Shown here piece by piece: positions 35,759 to 45,577 of a stretch of 64,000 bases of DNA. Positions within the stretch are counted from its first letter, which is position 1. Every line of letters starts with the position of its first letter. The notes below the pieces were generated by a model. The model had not been told where the DNA came from. It did not search any database and saw nothing but the letters and a program-made list of their open reading frames with translations. Made by a program: the position numbers and the translations under genes. The stretch spans positions 1 to 64,000 of the forward strand of contig CAMCBW010000023.1 in NCBI GenBank assembly GCA_945873105.1, in the 5' to 3' direction. The DNA comes from Tangfeifania diversioriginum. Its GTDB lineage: Bacteria; Bacteroidota; Bacteroidia; Bacteroidales; Prolixibacteraceae.

Positions 35759-38044
35759 ATGAGCCGAATCTGTTTTAAAAGAATAATACTATTTATGAAT
35801 ATTTTATTATTTGGACTAATTGTAAATGCTTCAAAACAAAAACGCCCAGTTGATTATGTGGATGTATTTATAGGCACTTCTAATTCCAGATGGATGCTAG
35901 GTCCTTATGCCTGTGTTCCTTTTGGTATGGTTCAACTGGGACCTGATAATCAGGGTGATGTTTGGATGGGGGGATATGAGTATTCGAATTGTAGTGTAAA
36001 TGCGTTTAGTCATCTTCATGGATGGACAATGGCTGGTCTGGCAATTATGCCATCATCGCAGGATCTAACGGTAAAAGATTCACCCGTTGATTCACCCTTT
36101 CGTGGAGCTTCGGCATCGTATCATTCCCGAATAGAAAAAAATACTGAAAAAGGATATCCAGGGTACTATTCGGTTTATCTATACGATGCACATGTCAATG
36201 CGGAAATGACAGCCACTACTCATTGTGGCTTTCATCGCTATACATTTGAGGAACTCAGCGATGTCAGGATAATGATAGATTTAGCGTTTCCTGCCGAGTA
36301 CAAATTCAAGGTAAGCGATGCTCTGATTACTCGTATGAACGATAGAACTATTGAAGGTTATGCAACATCACATACGTCTTATGGTGATTACACCCTCTAT
36401 TTTGTCATTCAATTGAATAAACCGTTTAAGTCTTTTAATGGATGGTCAAAAGCAGGGGGCATACAAAAAGAAATTGAGCAGATTCGGGATAGTATTGATC
36501 TTGGATCTTTCTTAACCTTTGACACCAGAAAAGGAGAACAAATACTATTAAAAACAGGACTTTCTCTTGTTGATATTGAAGGAGCACGTCGAAACCTTGA
36601 AAAAGAACTCGATCCTTATGGATGGGATTTTGACTCCGTAGTTAAAAATGCCCGTGATGAATGGAACAACCTGCTTGGAAAAATAACCGTTGAAGGAAGT
36701 TCTGAGAGAGATAAAACAAAGTTCTATACAAACCTTTACAGGAGCTATTGTCAGAAACAAACATGGTCAGATGTAGATGGGCGATATGCAGATCCTTTTG
36801 AACGAATACAACAACTGCCGGTCGGTGAAGTTATGTATGGAGGTGATGCCTTCTGGAATTCGTATTGGAACCTTAATGGACTATGGTCATTGATTACTCC
36901 AGAAATAACAAATAATTGGGTACGGACAGAGCTTGAATTATTTGATAAAACCGGATGGACCAATAACGGGCCAACAGGTTTGGAACATACCGGCGTCATG
37001 GAAGTTTCGCATGAGATAGCGCTGATGACTTCGGCCTATATGAAAGGGATTCGTAATTATGACACAACAATGTTATATAAGGCTGTAAAAAATACACTTA
37101 CCCAACAAGGCTGCCGTCTGCCTCTTTCCGGCCTTGCAGGTAACGAGCGACTGAATATTTACAATCGTCTGGGCTTTGTACCACTCAACATTGACCGTGT
37201 AAGCCGAACACTAGATTATGCTTTCGATGATTATTGTTTCGCACAATTGGCAAAATCCTATGGGAATGAGCAGGACTATCAATTCTTTATTAAAAGATCA
37301 GATAATTGGAAAAACCTGTTCCATCCTGAATTGAAATTTATTGTTCCAAGGGATTCAACAGGAAACTGGATGAAGGAATTTAATCCCTTTTCAGGAATGT
37401 ATTTCTCAGAGGGCAACTCCTGGCAATACTCCTGGTATGTTCCCCATGATGTGCCTGGTTTAGTAAATCTTCTTGGGAAGGACTTATTTAATTCCAGATT
37501 AGAAGAAGGTTTTGAAAAATCAGAAAAAAACTTATTTTCCGCTCATGTCTTTGACCGATCACAGAAAACTATTCATGAATATTATGTAAACCATGGTAAC
37601 GAGGTAAATATGCAGGCACCATACCTGTTTAATTATTCAGGCAAACCTTGGTTGTGCCAGAAGTATTCCCGTGCTATCCTTGATAAATATTATGGGTCAA
37701 CCCCTTATCATGGATGGGAAGGAGATGAAGATGAAGGCCAAATGGGAGCCTGGTTTGTAATGACTGCAATGGGCCTTTTTGAAATGAATGGTGGAACTTC
37801 TCCGGAGTTGGTCATTGATCTGACAAGCCCCCTATTCAAAAAAGTTACAATTAATCTTAACAATGACTATTATCCTGGTAAAAAATTCATTATTGAGGCA
37901 AAAAACAATTCTCGCAAAAATATTTATATCCAATCTATGCGTTTGAATGGTAAACTGTTAGATGAACCAAGAATTTCTTTTAAAGATATTATCAATGGTG
38001 GCTCTTTGGTTTTTGAAATGAATTCGAGACCCAAAGTTCCTTAA
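35759..38044 (+). CDS. Secreted GH92 alpha-mannosidase
   Basis: A 761-residue protein with a signal peptide (about 1-25) followed by VDYVDVFIGTSNSRWMLGPY, the standard GH92 start. The N-terminal beta-sandwich leads into an (alpha/alpha)6 barrel with FYTNLYRSYCQKQTWSDVDG and the catalytic-site segment GWEGDEDEGQMGAW (about 652-665). GH92 enzymes are calcium-dependent exo-alpha-mannosidases, mostly alpha-1,2 or alpha-1,3. It is the last plus-strand gene of the locus, 66 bases after GH38. Together the two imply high-mannose N-glycans or yeast-type mannan as substrate. Confidence 0.95.
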   Translation: MSRICFKRIILFMNILLFGLIVNASKQKRPVDYVDVFIGTSNSRWMLGPYACVPFGMVQLGPDNQGDVWMGGYEYSNCSVNAFSHLHGWTMAGLAIMPSSQDLTVKDSPVDSPFRGASASYHSRIEKNTEKGYPGYYSVYLYDAHVNAEMTATTHCGFHRYTFEELSDVRIMIDLAFPAEYKFKVSDALITRMNDRTIEGYATSHTSYGDYTLYFVIQLNKPFKSFNGWSKAGGIQKEIEQIRDSIDLGSFLTFDTRKGEQILLKTGLSLVDIEGARRNLEKELDPYGWDFDSVVKNARDEWNNLLGKITVEGSSERDKTKFYTNLYRSYCQKQTWSDVDGRYADPFERIQQLPVGEVMYGGDAFWNSYWNLNGLWSLITPEITNNWVRTELELFDKTGWTNNGPTGLEHTGVMEVSHEIALMTSAYMKGIRNYDTTMLYKAVKNTLTQQGCRLPLSGLAGNERLNIYNRLGFVPLNIDRVSRTLDYAFDDYCFAQLAKSYGNEQDYQFFIKRSDNWKNLFHPELKFIVPRDSTGNWMKEFNPFSGMYFSEGNSWQYSWYVPHDVPGLVNLLGKDLFNSRLEEGFEKSEKNLFSAHVFDRSQKTIHEYYVNHGNEVNMQAPYLFNYSGKPWLCQKYSRAILDKYYGSTPYHGWEGDEDEGQMGAWFVMTAMGLFEMNGGTSPELVIDLTSPLFKKVTINLNNDYYPGKKFIIEAKNNSRKNIYIQSMRLNGKLLDEPRISFKDIINGGSLVFEMNSRPKVP

Positions 38045-38272
38045 TATGATTTATCAGGTGATGATAGAACTTATGCTCTTAGCTATTTGGAAAAGAGCTG
38101 ATACCAGGATTTGAATTTCAGAACAAGAACAATGGACAACATTGTAAATGCAAATAGGCTTATTCTCTGGCTGGACAACCAGTTATGTTGTGATAAATAG
38201 TGAAATTTGTATTCTTTTTCGTTTTGACTAGCTGAAAAAATATACGGGTATTCTGACCAATTACCCTAGTTG
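38045..38272. other. Convergent gap between GH92 and block 5
   Basis: This 228-base gap lies between a plus-strand and a minus-strand stop codon. A weak 6-bp hairpin (38075-38080 with 38093-38098) is the only possible terminator seen. No gene or clear repeat is present. If locus 4 is an insertion, this is its right boundary. Confidence 0.35.
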
Positions 38273-40114
38273 CTATTTGAGTACCAAAGTGGCTTTTTCA
38301 GCATATGGTTTGGTGAGCGCTTTGATTTTTAGGTTTTTCCATATCAATTCTGTGAGCTTTTCGGACTTACTGACAAAAACCTTTTCATGCAAAGGCATGG
38401 TTTTACTTTGGATGGTAACTAGAAAACCGAGGATGGCTCCTTGCATCTTTTCAAAATTAAACTCTTTTTCGGTTCCTGTATAGATGACAAAATCGAACCA
38501 TTTGTTTTTGTCATCCCCGCCTATTGACCAGCTGCCTCCGTAGCCATCGAATTCCAGGTAGGGAATCTCCACCCTGAAATTCAGTTTTCCTGATCTTCCT
38601 GTGACAACATTACGGACAGTATCAGGTAAATCAAAAACTAAACTGCTGATGTCTCCCCCAAATTCGTACCTGAGCCTGAGGTCCTTTGCCTTAATGGTAC
38701 CATTCTTGATCACATCAATAGTGACGTGCCGATCGCCGCCGTTGGTAGTGAAGTTGATAGCTCCCAAAACATTGTTTGAATCCTGTGCACAGAAAATATT
38801 GGCTGAAGCATAATCGTAAAAGTCGTGCAAAAACCGGATTTGCATCGACACAGGTTTTTGTTCAGTTCCCCAATAGGCAATCATTGGACGGCGCTGGTTC
38901 CACAGGCAGGATTGATTGACAGATGACAAGACATATTCTTTCGTAAAGTAAGACTTTCCGATGATCTCTTTGGTGGTGATCCAAACCCCTTTGTCACTTT
39001 CCTGGTATGAAACCAACGGATTCAATTCTATTTTCTGCCCTCCATGGATAAAGGTGTCTATTTCCATTCTTGGTAATTTTGGTGCCACAAAGTAGTGCAT
39101 CAAATAGGGGGGGATCAGATGTCGTAGTTGTGGATTTTTCTCTTTTGAAAAGCTAACCTGCGTGTCAGGATTGATCTTTCCATCAGAGGATGTAAAAAGC
39201 CAGTTGTAGGTTGATGAACCTAGCAATACACTGTATGCACGGCCGTGCGGACCGGCCCACTGTGCGGTAGGAGGGTGGTAATGGCGGGCAAGGATGCTCC
39301 ATCCGGTGGCATAGATGGAGTCGAGCAAGGCATGATCTTCCTTTTGGATCACTTGTTCTTTCAACCTGAGAACTTCATCCAGTGATAGTTTGAAATAGGC
39401 AGGACTATTGTACTCAATAAACCCTTTGTTCAGGATCGTACAGTCGTAAAATGCTTTCAGTCGTTTACGGGCATAATCCATCAAATCCGGATCGCTGTAA
39501 CGGTCGGCGGTCATGTAACAGACATACAAACCCATCAGGGAGATGTTGGTGTAATCCGGTCGTACATCCCGCAGTTGGATGGCTTTTGCTGCAAGAACCA
39601 GCGCATTTCTCACCATTTCCTTCAGATCGGAGGGTAATACATCCTCGTGGTTATTGAGTATGCTGATGAGCGGGACAGCACAAAAGTCGGCCCAATTACG
39701 GTCGGCAGGTGATTTTTTGGTTGCCAGTGGCTCTTCCAGGGTATATGGCCAGATACCGCAGGTTTTTGAACCGGGATGCTGATCCTGAAGGGCTAGAACT
39801 GCGTACAACACTTCGAAGGCACGAGCCTTGTATTCTGATTTGCCTATATCCAGTAAATTGACTGCGTAATTGAGTGAGCCCAACGTGCTGTGCACTTTGG
39901 TCTCTTCTTCCAAGTCGGAGTGATAGTGTTTTGATTGGATCCCCCATACAAGATGAACAAGGGAATCATATTTGGTAGTGGTTTGATCGATCTCCTTTTG
40001 CAATACCACTATTTCCTGTTTGGAAAGTCGCGCCGGCCTAACCAGTGAGTTTTTTTGTTGTGCCAAAGCGGAGGCACAAAAGATAAATGTAAGTAAGATA
40101 ATTAATTTTTCCAT
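38273..40114 (-). CDS. Secreted toroid-type protein, candidate polysaccharide-active enzyme
   Basis: This 613-residue protein (ATG 40114; the frame continues to a TTG at 40144) has a signal peptide (MEKLIILLTFIFCASALAQ). The first 330 residues are predicted helical with the repeated spacing of an (alpha/alpha) toroid, including HPPTAQWAGPHGRAYS, and the last 250 are beta-rich. That layout is shared by many lyases and by some glycoside hydrolases. I do not recognise the family and see no diagnostic catalytic motif. It is the last gene of the block 5 operon, 58 bases after the EEP gene, so a role in the same glycan is likely. Confidence 0.6.
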   Translation of the reverse strand: MEKLIILLTFIFCASALAQQKNSLVRPARLSKQEIVVLQKEIDQTTTKYDSLVHLVWGIQSKHYHSDLEEETKVHSTLGSLNYAVNLLDIGKSEYKARAFEVLYAVLALQDQHPGSKTCGIWPYTLEEPLATKKSPADRNWADFCAVPLISILNNHEDVLPSDLKEMVRNALVLAAKAIQLRDVRPDYTNISLMGLYVCYMTADRYSDPDLMDYARKRLKAFYDCTILNKGFIEYNSPAYFKLSLDEVLRLKEQVIQKEDHALLDSIYATGWSILARHYHPPTAQWAGPHGRAYSVLLGSSTYNWLFTSSDGKINPDTQVSFSKEKNPQLRHLIPPYLMHYFVAPKLPRMEIDTFIHGGQKIELNPLVSYQESDKGVWITTKEIIGKSYFTKEYVLSSVNQSCLWNQRRPMIAYWGTEQKPVSMQIRFLHDFYDYASANIFCAQDSNNVLGAINFTTNGGDRHVTIDVIKNGTIKAKDLRLRYEFGGDISSLVFDLPDTVRNVVTGRSGKLNFRVEIPYLEFDGYGGSWSIGGDDKNKWFDFVIYTGTEKEFNFEKMQGAILGFLVTIQSKTMPLHEKVFVSKSEKLTELIWKNLKIKALTKPYAEKATLVLK

Positions 40115-40171
40115 TTTGAAAATTGTATTTTTCGCAACAATCAACTGAATTAATTGTTGTTCGATGTATTT

Positions 40172-41014
40172 TTAGTTGAACTTGAAAACGCCTAAGGTCG
40201 GATAATGGTCAGAAAGCTGCTTCGTACTAGTGTCAATAATGATTTCGTTTGATATGGCTGCTTTCGTCAATGCCTTGTTCCCAAACATAAAGTCGATTCG
40301 TTGTCTGGAACCTACTGAACTTTGAATAAAAACAGTGTGGAATTGCCTCAGAAGATCCTTGTAACCAGTCTTTTCAACGGATTCAATGACAGAATAATTA
40401 AATTTTCCATTCTTTAGATTCTGGATATGTTTGTTTTTTTCCTCATACAGTGCATAGGATCTCAACCGATCATTGTCATATACTGCTGAGTCGGATGGAG
40501 AGTAGGAATTGAAATCTCCTGTAATCAAAATCCTCTCATTTTGTGGAAGAAGGGCAGCTTGTGCCAATATTTGCCGGATTTCAGCCTCTCTTATGGTCCA
40601 TTGATGCGGGGAAAAGTGGATGACAAAAATATGCAGATTTGCTGTCTGTGCATAAATATAGCCATGCTGCATGTTGTCGATTACCTTCTGAACGCTGAGA
40701 ATTGGAAATTTGGAAGACAAGGCAACCGGATAGCCTTCGGTTTTTAAGAGTATCGCATAGTCATGTCCATACCTTGAAGCGAAATTTTCCAATTTCCGTT
40801 GAGTAAAGCCGTTCATCTCCTGGTAAGCAATGATATCCGGATTGATCTTTTCAACCCAGTCAATGTATTGGTTTTGTAACAGACTATCTCCTTTAAACCC
40901 TTCCAGAATGTTGTATTGGAGAATTTTTATCTCACTTTGGGCATGAAGACTGCATGTTAAAAAGCTTAACATTGCAATGAAACAGTTCATTCTAATAACA
41001 CTATTCAGATTCAT
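40172..41014 (-). CDS. Secreted endonuclease/exonuclease/phosphatase (EEP) fold hydrolase
   Basis: A 280-residue protein with a signal peptide (about 1-25). The EEP active-site set is complete: LQYNI (32-36), the metal Glu in YQEMNG (Glu66), the His in IHFSPH (about 133), GDFNS (166-170), RIDFMF (239-244) and the closing SDHYP (268-272). Such enzymes cleave phosphate mono- or diesters with a divalent metal. The substrate is unknown; a phosphorylated or nucleotide-bearing glycan, lipid or extracellular DNA are all possible. It lies between a GH105 and a toroid-type gene. Confidence 0.88.
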   Translation of the reverse strand: MNLNSVIRMNCFIAMLSFLTCSLHAQSEIKILQYNILEGFKGDSLLQNQYIDWVEKINPDIIAYQEMNGFTQRKLENFASRYGHDYAILLKTEGYPVALSSKFPILSVQKVIDNMQHGYIYAQTANLHIFVIHFSPHQWTIREAEIRQILAQAALLPQNERILITGDFNSYSPSDSAVYDNDRLRSYALYEEKNKHIQNLKNGKFNYSVIESVEKTGYKDLLRQFHTVFIQSSVGSRQRIDFMFGNKALTKAAISNEIIIDTSTKQLSDHYPTLGVFKFN

Positions 41015-41081
41015 CCGTCTATTTTGCTAAAAATTCCAACAACTCATTCCACAAGCGAGAAGAGAAAACGACCAACCTAAA

Positions 41082-42932
41082 CTATTGTATCTTCTTTAAT
41101 TTGTTTTGATCACTTTTTTTCATTGAATACAGTTTCTGTATCTCAATGCCGGCAAATACCACGGCAAACAACCCGTGCGTGTCGTTGTCGTAAAATGGTC
41201 GGTTCATGTAGTAATTGACATCCTCAGAGCACATGGTACCGTAACAGATGTTGTGGACGGTACCGTCTGGTTCAATTTGTGTTTTCAATGCATCCCAACC
41301 TTTCAGGGCATAGGTTTTGAATTTTTTTTCATTGAGCCAACCATTGGTTATACCACGGGCAATGGACATGGTAAAGATGGCCGTACCTGATACCTCTTCC
41401 CTTGAATCGGGCCGGTCCAATACCTGAAGCCAGAAACCATTTTTGTTTTGAAGTGCAACCAAAGCATCCACATGTTCACGGTAGTGGGCCAGCAGGATTT
41501 TGTAGTTCGGATGATTTTTGGGCAATACTTTCAGCACTTCGGTGGTTGCCCAGATTCCCCAGCCATTGGCCCGCGACCAGTGCGGTAGTTTCACATTTTT
41601 CTCTGAATATTTGGCATGCATGTACAACCGGGCCTCCTTGTCCCAAACCTGTTCATTGAACCTGACCGCCTGGTTTGCAGCATCCTCCAGAAATTGTTTC
41701 CGTGCTTCAGGGGTTGTGGCATATTGTGCCGCCTGAACCAGGAATGGTATTCCCATGAACATGTCGTCGACCCAGGTGGTGTACTTCTCAGGTGTCAAAC
41801 GGGTGTAAATGTTGGATCCGGGCAAACGAACCTGCTCATCTTTTGCATATTGCAGCATCCGGTCGATGTATTTTTTGTACAATTCGCGGTTTGTGAAGGA
41901 GGGTTCCTTCCGGAGTTTGTAGATGAACGGCAGGGCAGGGGCAAGGGTAAAATCGAGCAGTGGCGAAAATAGAAATCCGTTGTTGGCCGAGTTGGTGGCG
42001 CGCAGGGTGGTTACCTGGTAGTTGACAAAGGGTGCCCCGTTGATTTGAAAATCGCAAAAATTGGTGGCATATTGATGGTATTTCTGCTCGCCTGTCACCT
42101 CTGCCAGTTGCTGCATGGCCCACGCCAAACCGCCGTTGTGGTAGTTCCAGGTGTAATTTGTGCCCCAGGGAAGCGGATCGATCACATCCCCCAGAATTTC
42201 AATTTTGGGAATCGTCCAGGTAATCAGTTGATCCTTTCCTTCGTACATTTTTCCGAACAACAGCTCTTTTTCGGGTGCATAAATGATCTCTGTTCCTTTC
42301 CCATCAGGATTGGCAAATGGTCCTATGACCAGCCAGTTGGTGAGGGAAGCAATTTTTTTGTCGACATTTGGGACACTTTGCAGGCCAATGAGCGGTTCCC
42401 TGGTTGAATGGTCCACCACCGCCCCTTTCAAACTTGGGGGCTGCAGGTAGACCACCCATTCATTGCCCAATGTGACTGATTTGATCAACAGGCTATTGGC
42501 ACCTTTTTTTAGATTCACTGTAAACTGTTCCGCCATTTCGACACTTCGCTCTTCAAACCGGATGTCCGACTTCTGTTTTCCATTTTTTTCGTAAGCAAGG
42601 TTTCCGTTGATCCAGAATTTACAACCATCGTTGTGGGCTGTTTGAATGGTCAGACTGGTATCCCTGGTTACCTGTATTTGCGTAAAGGCATACGCCACTG
42701 CACTTTGCTGCAAACCAAATGTCCTTCCAAAGTCAACGTAATGCAGACCATTGAATTTTGAATTGTTGCTGGTTGTCGTTAGCCGGTATTGAAAAGGAGT
42801 ATCCCTGATCAGTTTATCTCCGATCAATCTGACCACCTCCAGTGGATCAGCAACAGCCGCAACATTTTGTTGCCCAAATAAATTGCCTAACGCAGCAAAT
42901 GTGAATACCAGGGTGAGGAGTCTATTCTTCAT
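41082..42932 (-). CDS. Secreted GH105-like unsaturated uronyl hydrolase with N-terminal beta domain
   Basis: A 616-residue protein with a signal peptide (1-20). Residues about 30-250 form a beta-sandwich (PA14- or galactose-binding-like, with TIQTAHNDGCKFWING). The GH88/GH105 (alpha/alpha)6 barrel then starts at about 255 and shows TTWVDDMFMG (385-394, catalytic-type Asp), HWSRANGWG (451-459) and EVSGTAIF (513-520). GH105 enzymes hydrate the unsaturated uronic acid left by a polysaccharide lyase, which fits the lyase-like gene upstream. The extra N-terminal domain makes it much longer than the usual 370 residues. Confidence 0.88.
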   Translation of the reverse strand: MKNRLLTLVFTFAALGNLFGQQNVAAVADPLEVVRLIGDKLIRDTPFQYRLTTTSNNSKFNGLHYVDFGRTFGLQQSAVAYAFTQIQVTRDTSLTIQTAHNDGCKFWINGNLAYEKNGKQKSDIRFEERSVEMAEQFTVNLKKGANSLLIKSVTLGNEWVVYLQPPSLKGAVVDHSTREPLIGLQSVPNVDKKIASLTNWLVIGPFANPDGKGTEIIYAPEKELLFGKMYEGKDQLITWTIPKIEILGDVIDPLPWGTNYTWNYHNGGLAWAMQQLAEVTGEQKYHQYATNFCDFQINGAPFVNYQVTTLRATNSANNGFLFSPLLDFTLAPALPFIYKLRKEPSFTNRELYKKYIDRMLQYAKDEQVRLPGSNIYTRLTPEKYTTWVDDMFMGIPFLVQAAQYATTPEARKQFLEDAANQAVRFNEQVWDKEARLYMHAKYSEKNVKLPHWSRANGWGIWATTEVLKVLPKNHPNYKILLAHYREHVDALVALQNKNGFWLQVLDRPDSREEVSGTAIFTMSIARGITNGWLNEKKFKTYALKGWDALKTQIEPDGTVHNICYGTMCSEDVNYYMNRPFYDNDTHGLFAVVFAGIEIQKLYSMKKSDQNKLKKIQ

Positions 42933-42951
42933 GCTTAATGGAGTTACTATG

Positions 42952-45267
42952 TTATTTTTTAAAATTCAGGATGCGGCTTTCGCCTGGTTTCAATTGAACT
43001 GTTTTGCCGTTCCACAAGGCATTCTCCCCCAAGGGTTCCTTTGCCTGCCCGGATGATTCTACGTACAACCTTACATTTGCTTCAGAAAGTGTCGGATTTG
43101 TAAATTTCACGGTCAGCTTGCCGGAATCGTTTTTAATAATTTGATGTTCAATGTGATCGACTGAGTATACCATTGATTTGTCTGGTTGTACGTAGATGCC
43201 GGGTATTTCGATGTAAGTCAGCAAGAGGGAGGTTTCGGCCCAGGTGGAACCATACATAAGCTCCCCGATTCCTTCGAGCCAGTCGGTCGTATTCACCCGC
43301 TCCGACATCCACCCGATCTTCATTTTATCGATTGGCCTTGAGGGATGAGACAAGTATTGCGGCAGAATCCTTGCAATATCGCGCAGTAACTCCATGTAAA
43401 ATTGGTTTCCCGTTGCCCTGTAGAGTCGCCAGAGGGCAATGCCTGAATAGGTGCAGATTCCGGGAGCGCCATGTTTGTTCTGTGTGTTGGCCACGACAAT
43501 TCCGGTGGTTTGAACACCCAATTTTCCCAAAGTAGAGTTTTCCGGAAATTTGTAATCGTACGACATCACCCAGCTTGAAAACTGGTTGGCCATCTCTTCT
43601 GCCCGTTGCAGCCATTTTTTGTCGAGGGTGGATTCGTAAAGCAACGCAAAGGATTCGATCATGGCATAGGATGATTCGCTGTCAGGATTTTGCATGGCAT
43701 CACCCGGTCCACCGCAGGTAATGCCTTTTTGAATGTATTTGTCATAGTAATCTTCCGCCGATGCCTCTGCCACCCGCAAGTATTCCGGGTTGTTAAAGTA
43801 TTTGGCAGCCAATACCAGTGCTGCCGGAACAATGGCTCCGCTGGTGGAACCACCTACCACCACTTCTCCGGTCTGGCTGTCCACAAAATTTCCGAATTGA
43901 TGCCAATTGTTCCATAGTTTCACAAAAGTATTGGCCACAGTTTGCGTTCCGGCCTTCCATTCGGGTTTTACCAATCTGTTTTGCTTTTCCATCAGCATCA
44001 ATTGTTTGATGACGTAGTAGAGCCCGTCTCCACCTTTGCGCACCAGGTGCCAGTTGATGGTATTGGGTTTGCGAATGTCGCCCCCATACCATTTGGTCCC
44101 CTTTTCGCCCATATCCCAAAAAAAACCGGAAGGACTGATGCCGTTGGGGAACAGCCAGTCGAAATTGCGGATGACGTGCTGTTGTGAAGTTTCATTTCCG
44201 GCAAAGAGCAGGGGATAGGTTGAGATCATACCACCTGTCCAGCCAATTTGCCAGTCCTGCAGAAAGTTTTCGCGCATCCCCACTGAGTAATATCCATGTT
44301 CTTCCACCCAATTTTGCTCGTTGAACTTTGCTTCCTGCAACGAATAGCAAGCGGAGAAAGGGATCAAAGGATTCAGATGGGTCTCTCCTGAAAGATCCTT
44401 ACGGATTTCGGCAAAACGGTTAAATATGCCCTGAATTTGTGGTGAAGCGAAATGATACAACCTGAATTTTACGGTAAACTCATCTCCGGCGCTGAAATCC
44501 GGTGCCCTATCCATCGATTCGGCCTGATTGTCTGTGATGGTATATTTGTAATCCTCCCGGACAACCGGAAGCGTTAAGCTTATCACGGCTGATTTTCGAT
44601 CGCGTGATTCTTCAATGCTGATGCCGGTATCACCAAATTTGGTCGCTTGGTTTGTCAGCAACCAAAAGCCGGTTTTTGTGCCTTCCGACTGAAAACCGAT
44701 TGCCGGAGTACTCATCGCACCGGAACGTTCCTGGATGCGGGATGGTCCATCGTTGATGTTTAAACGCGGCACATCCGAAATGATCATTGGTTTGTCCGGC
44801 CCGATGTCGCGTGAATCGAGCAGTTTGGGGGAGTATCGGATCCGGCGTGATTCGTAGCGGTTGCCGTTGTAGGCGGAGGCGGGCAAAAGCACAAAATTTG
44901 ACTTTGACCAGTTGTCGAAGGTGAAATCCAAAGAGATACTGGTCTGTGGCGCGGAACCCTCTGTCAATTTAAAATTGAATTCCACCTCCAGGGCATCGGG
45001 ACGATCCGCCGGAACCGATGCCTGGTATCGATAGGTCCACCGACCATTCAGGAATGGAATTTGAGGAGTGGTATTTGGTGCATCAACTGGCAGGCTGAGG
45101 TATTCCAGCGGTTTGTTGTAAAAATTGTAATTGTAACTGGTGAAGCGGATGGAGGACTGGCAATGGCTGTTTTTTAGCCAAAGGTTCAGGTCATGGTTTT
45201 GCTGTGCCACAGCTGGTTCTGCAAGCAATATGGTTAAAACAATTCCTATCTCTTTAAATTTATTCAT
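42952..45267 (-). CDS. Secreted toroid-type protein of unassigned family, candidate CAZyme
   Basis: A 771-residue protein with a signal peptide (1-21). Residues about 25-290 are beta-rich; about 300-680 look like an (alpha/alpha) toroid with Trp/Gly-rich loops (WQIGWTGGM, GFFWDMGEKGTKWYGGD, GGPGDAMQNPDSESSY); and a small beta domain ends the chain. The order resembles several glycosidase and lyase families acting on uronic-acid glycans, but I cannot name one. It starts 20 bases upstream of GH105 in the same operon. A 310-base gap with hairpin repeats separates it from the lyase-like gene. Confidence 0.6.
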   Translation of the reverse strand: MNKFKEIGIVLTILLAEPAVAQQNHDLNLWLKNSHCQSSIRFTSYNYNFYNKPLEYLSLPVDAPNTTPQIPFLNGRWTYRYQASVPADRPDALEVEFNFKLTEGSAPQTSISLDFTFDNWSKSNFVLLPASAYNGNRYESRRIRYSPKLLDSRDIGPDKPMIISDVPRLNINDGPSRIQERSGAMSTPAIGFQSEGTKTGFWLLTNQATKFGDTGISIEESRDRKSAVISLTLPVVREDYKYTITDNQAESMDRAPDFSAGDEFTVKFRLYHFASPQIQGIFNRFAEIRKDLSGETHLNPLIPFSACYSLQEAKFNEQNWVEEHGYYSVGMRENFLQDWQIGWTGGMISTYPLLFAGNETSQQHVIRNFDWLFPNGISPSGFFWDMGEKGTKWYGGDIRKPNTINWHLVRKGGDGLYYVIKQLMLMEKQNRLVKPEWKAGTQTVANTFVKLWNNWHQFGNFVDSQTGEVVVGGSTSGAIVPAALVLAAKYFNNPEYLRVAEASAEDYYDKYIQKGITCGGPGDAMQNPDSESSYAMIESFALLYESTLDKKWLQRAEEMANQFSSWVMSYDYKFPENSTLGKLGVQTTGIVVANTQNKHGAPGICTYSGIALWRLYRATGNQFYMELLRDIARILPQYLSHPSRPIDKMKIGWMSERVNTTDWLEGIGELMYGSTWAETSLLLTYIEIPGIYVQPDKSMVYSVDHIEHQIIKNDSGKLTVKFTNPTLSEANVRLYVESSGQAKEPLGENALWNGKTVQLKPGESRILNFKK

Positions 45268-45577
45268 TGCCTTACGGGATCTCTTTTTTTGTTCAATATT
45301 TTCTCAATTGCGCCGGATAATGGACTTACCACTTTATTAAAATTTGAACACCGGCGCTTTCTTTTCCTTCATCTTTTTACCCCGGCTTAAAAGCCGGGGC
45401 TACCAATATGCCGTCCCTACGGACCCTGGCTTGAAAGCCAGGGCTACCAAGATGTCGTCCCTACGGGGCTGGAATTACCAATCTTTATGGATGTGCTCGC
45501 TATCCATTTTTTGTTGGTATTCAATGGCTTATAACTGGTCTACTATGGGAGTAATCTCTTCATTCCCAATTAACCAG
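45268..45577. other. Intergenic gap carrying hairpin repeats
   Basis: This gap breaks the otherwise tight block 5 operon. It contains the two-unit hairpin repeat at 45380-45467 and otherwise A+T-rich sequence with no gene. No promoter match was found in the minus direction. Confidence 0.5.
45380..45467. repeat. Two tandem 44-bp hairpin units
   Basis: Unit 1 (45380-45423) and unit 2 (45424-45467) differ at 6 of 44 positions. Each opens with a 9-bp stem and a 2-base loop (CCCCGGCTT/AAGCCGGGG, and CCCTGGCTT/AAGCCAGGG). One stem pair is C-G in unit 1 and T-A in unit 2, a compensatory change. Each ends with a GTCCCTACGG tail. This is a small REP-like element, not a CRISPR array. Confidence 0.75.

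Noticed and set aside
45380-45467. Possible CRISPR array
   Set aside because: Only two units, no spacers, each unit is a near-perfect hairpin, and no cas genes are present.
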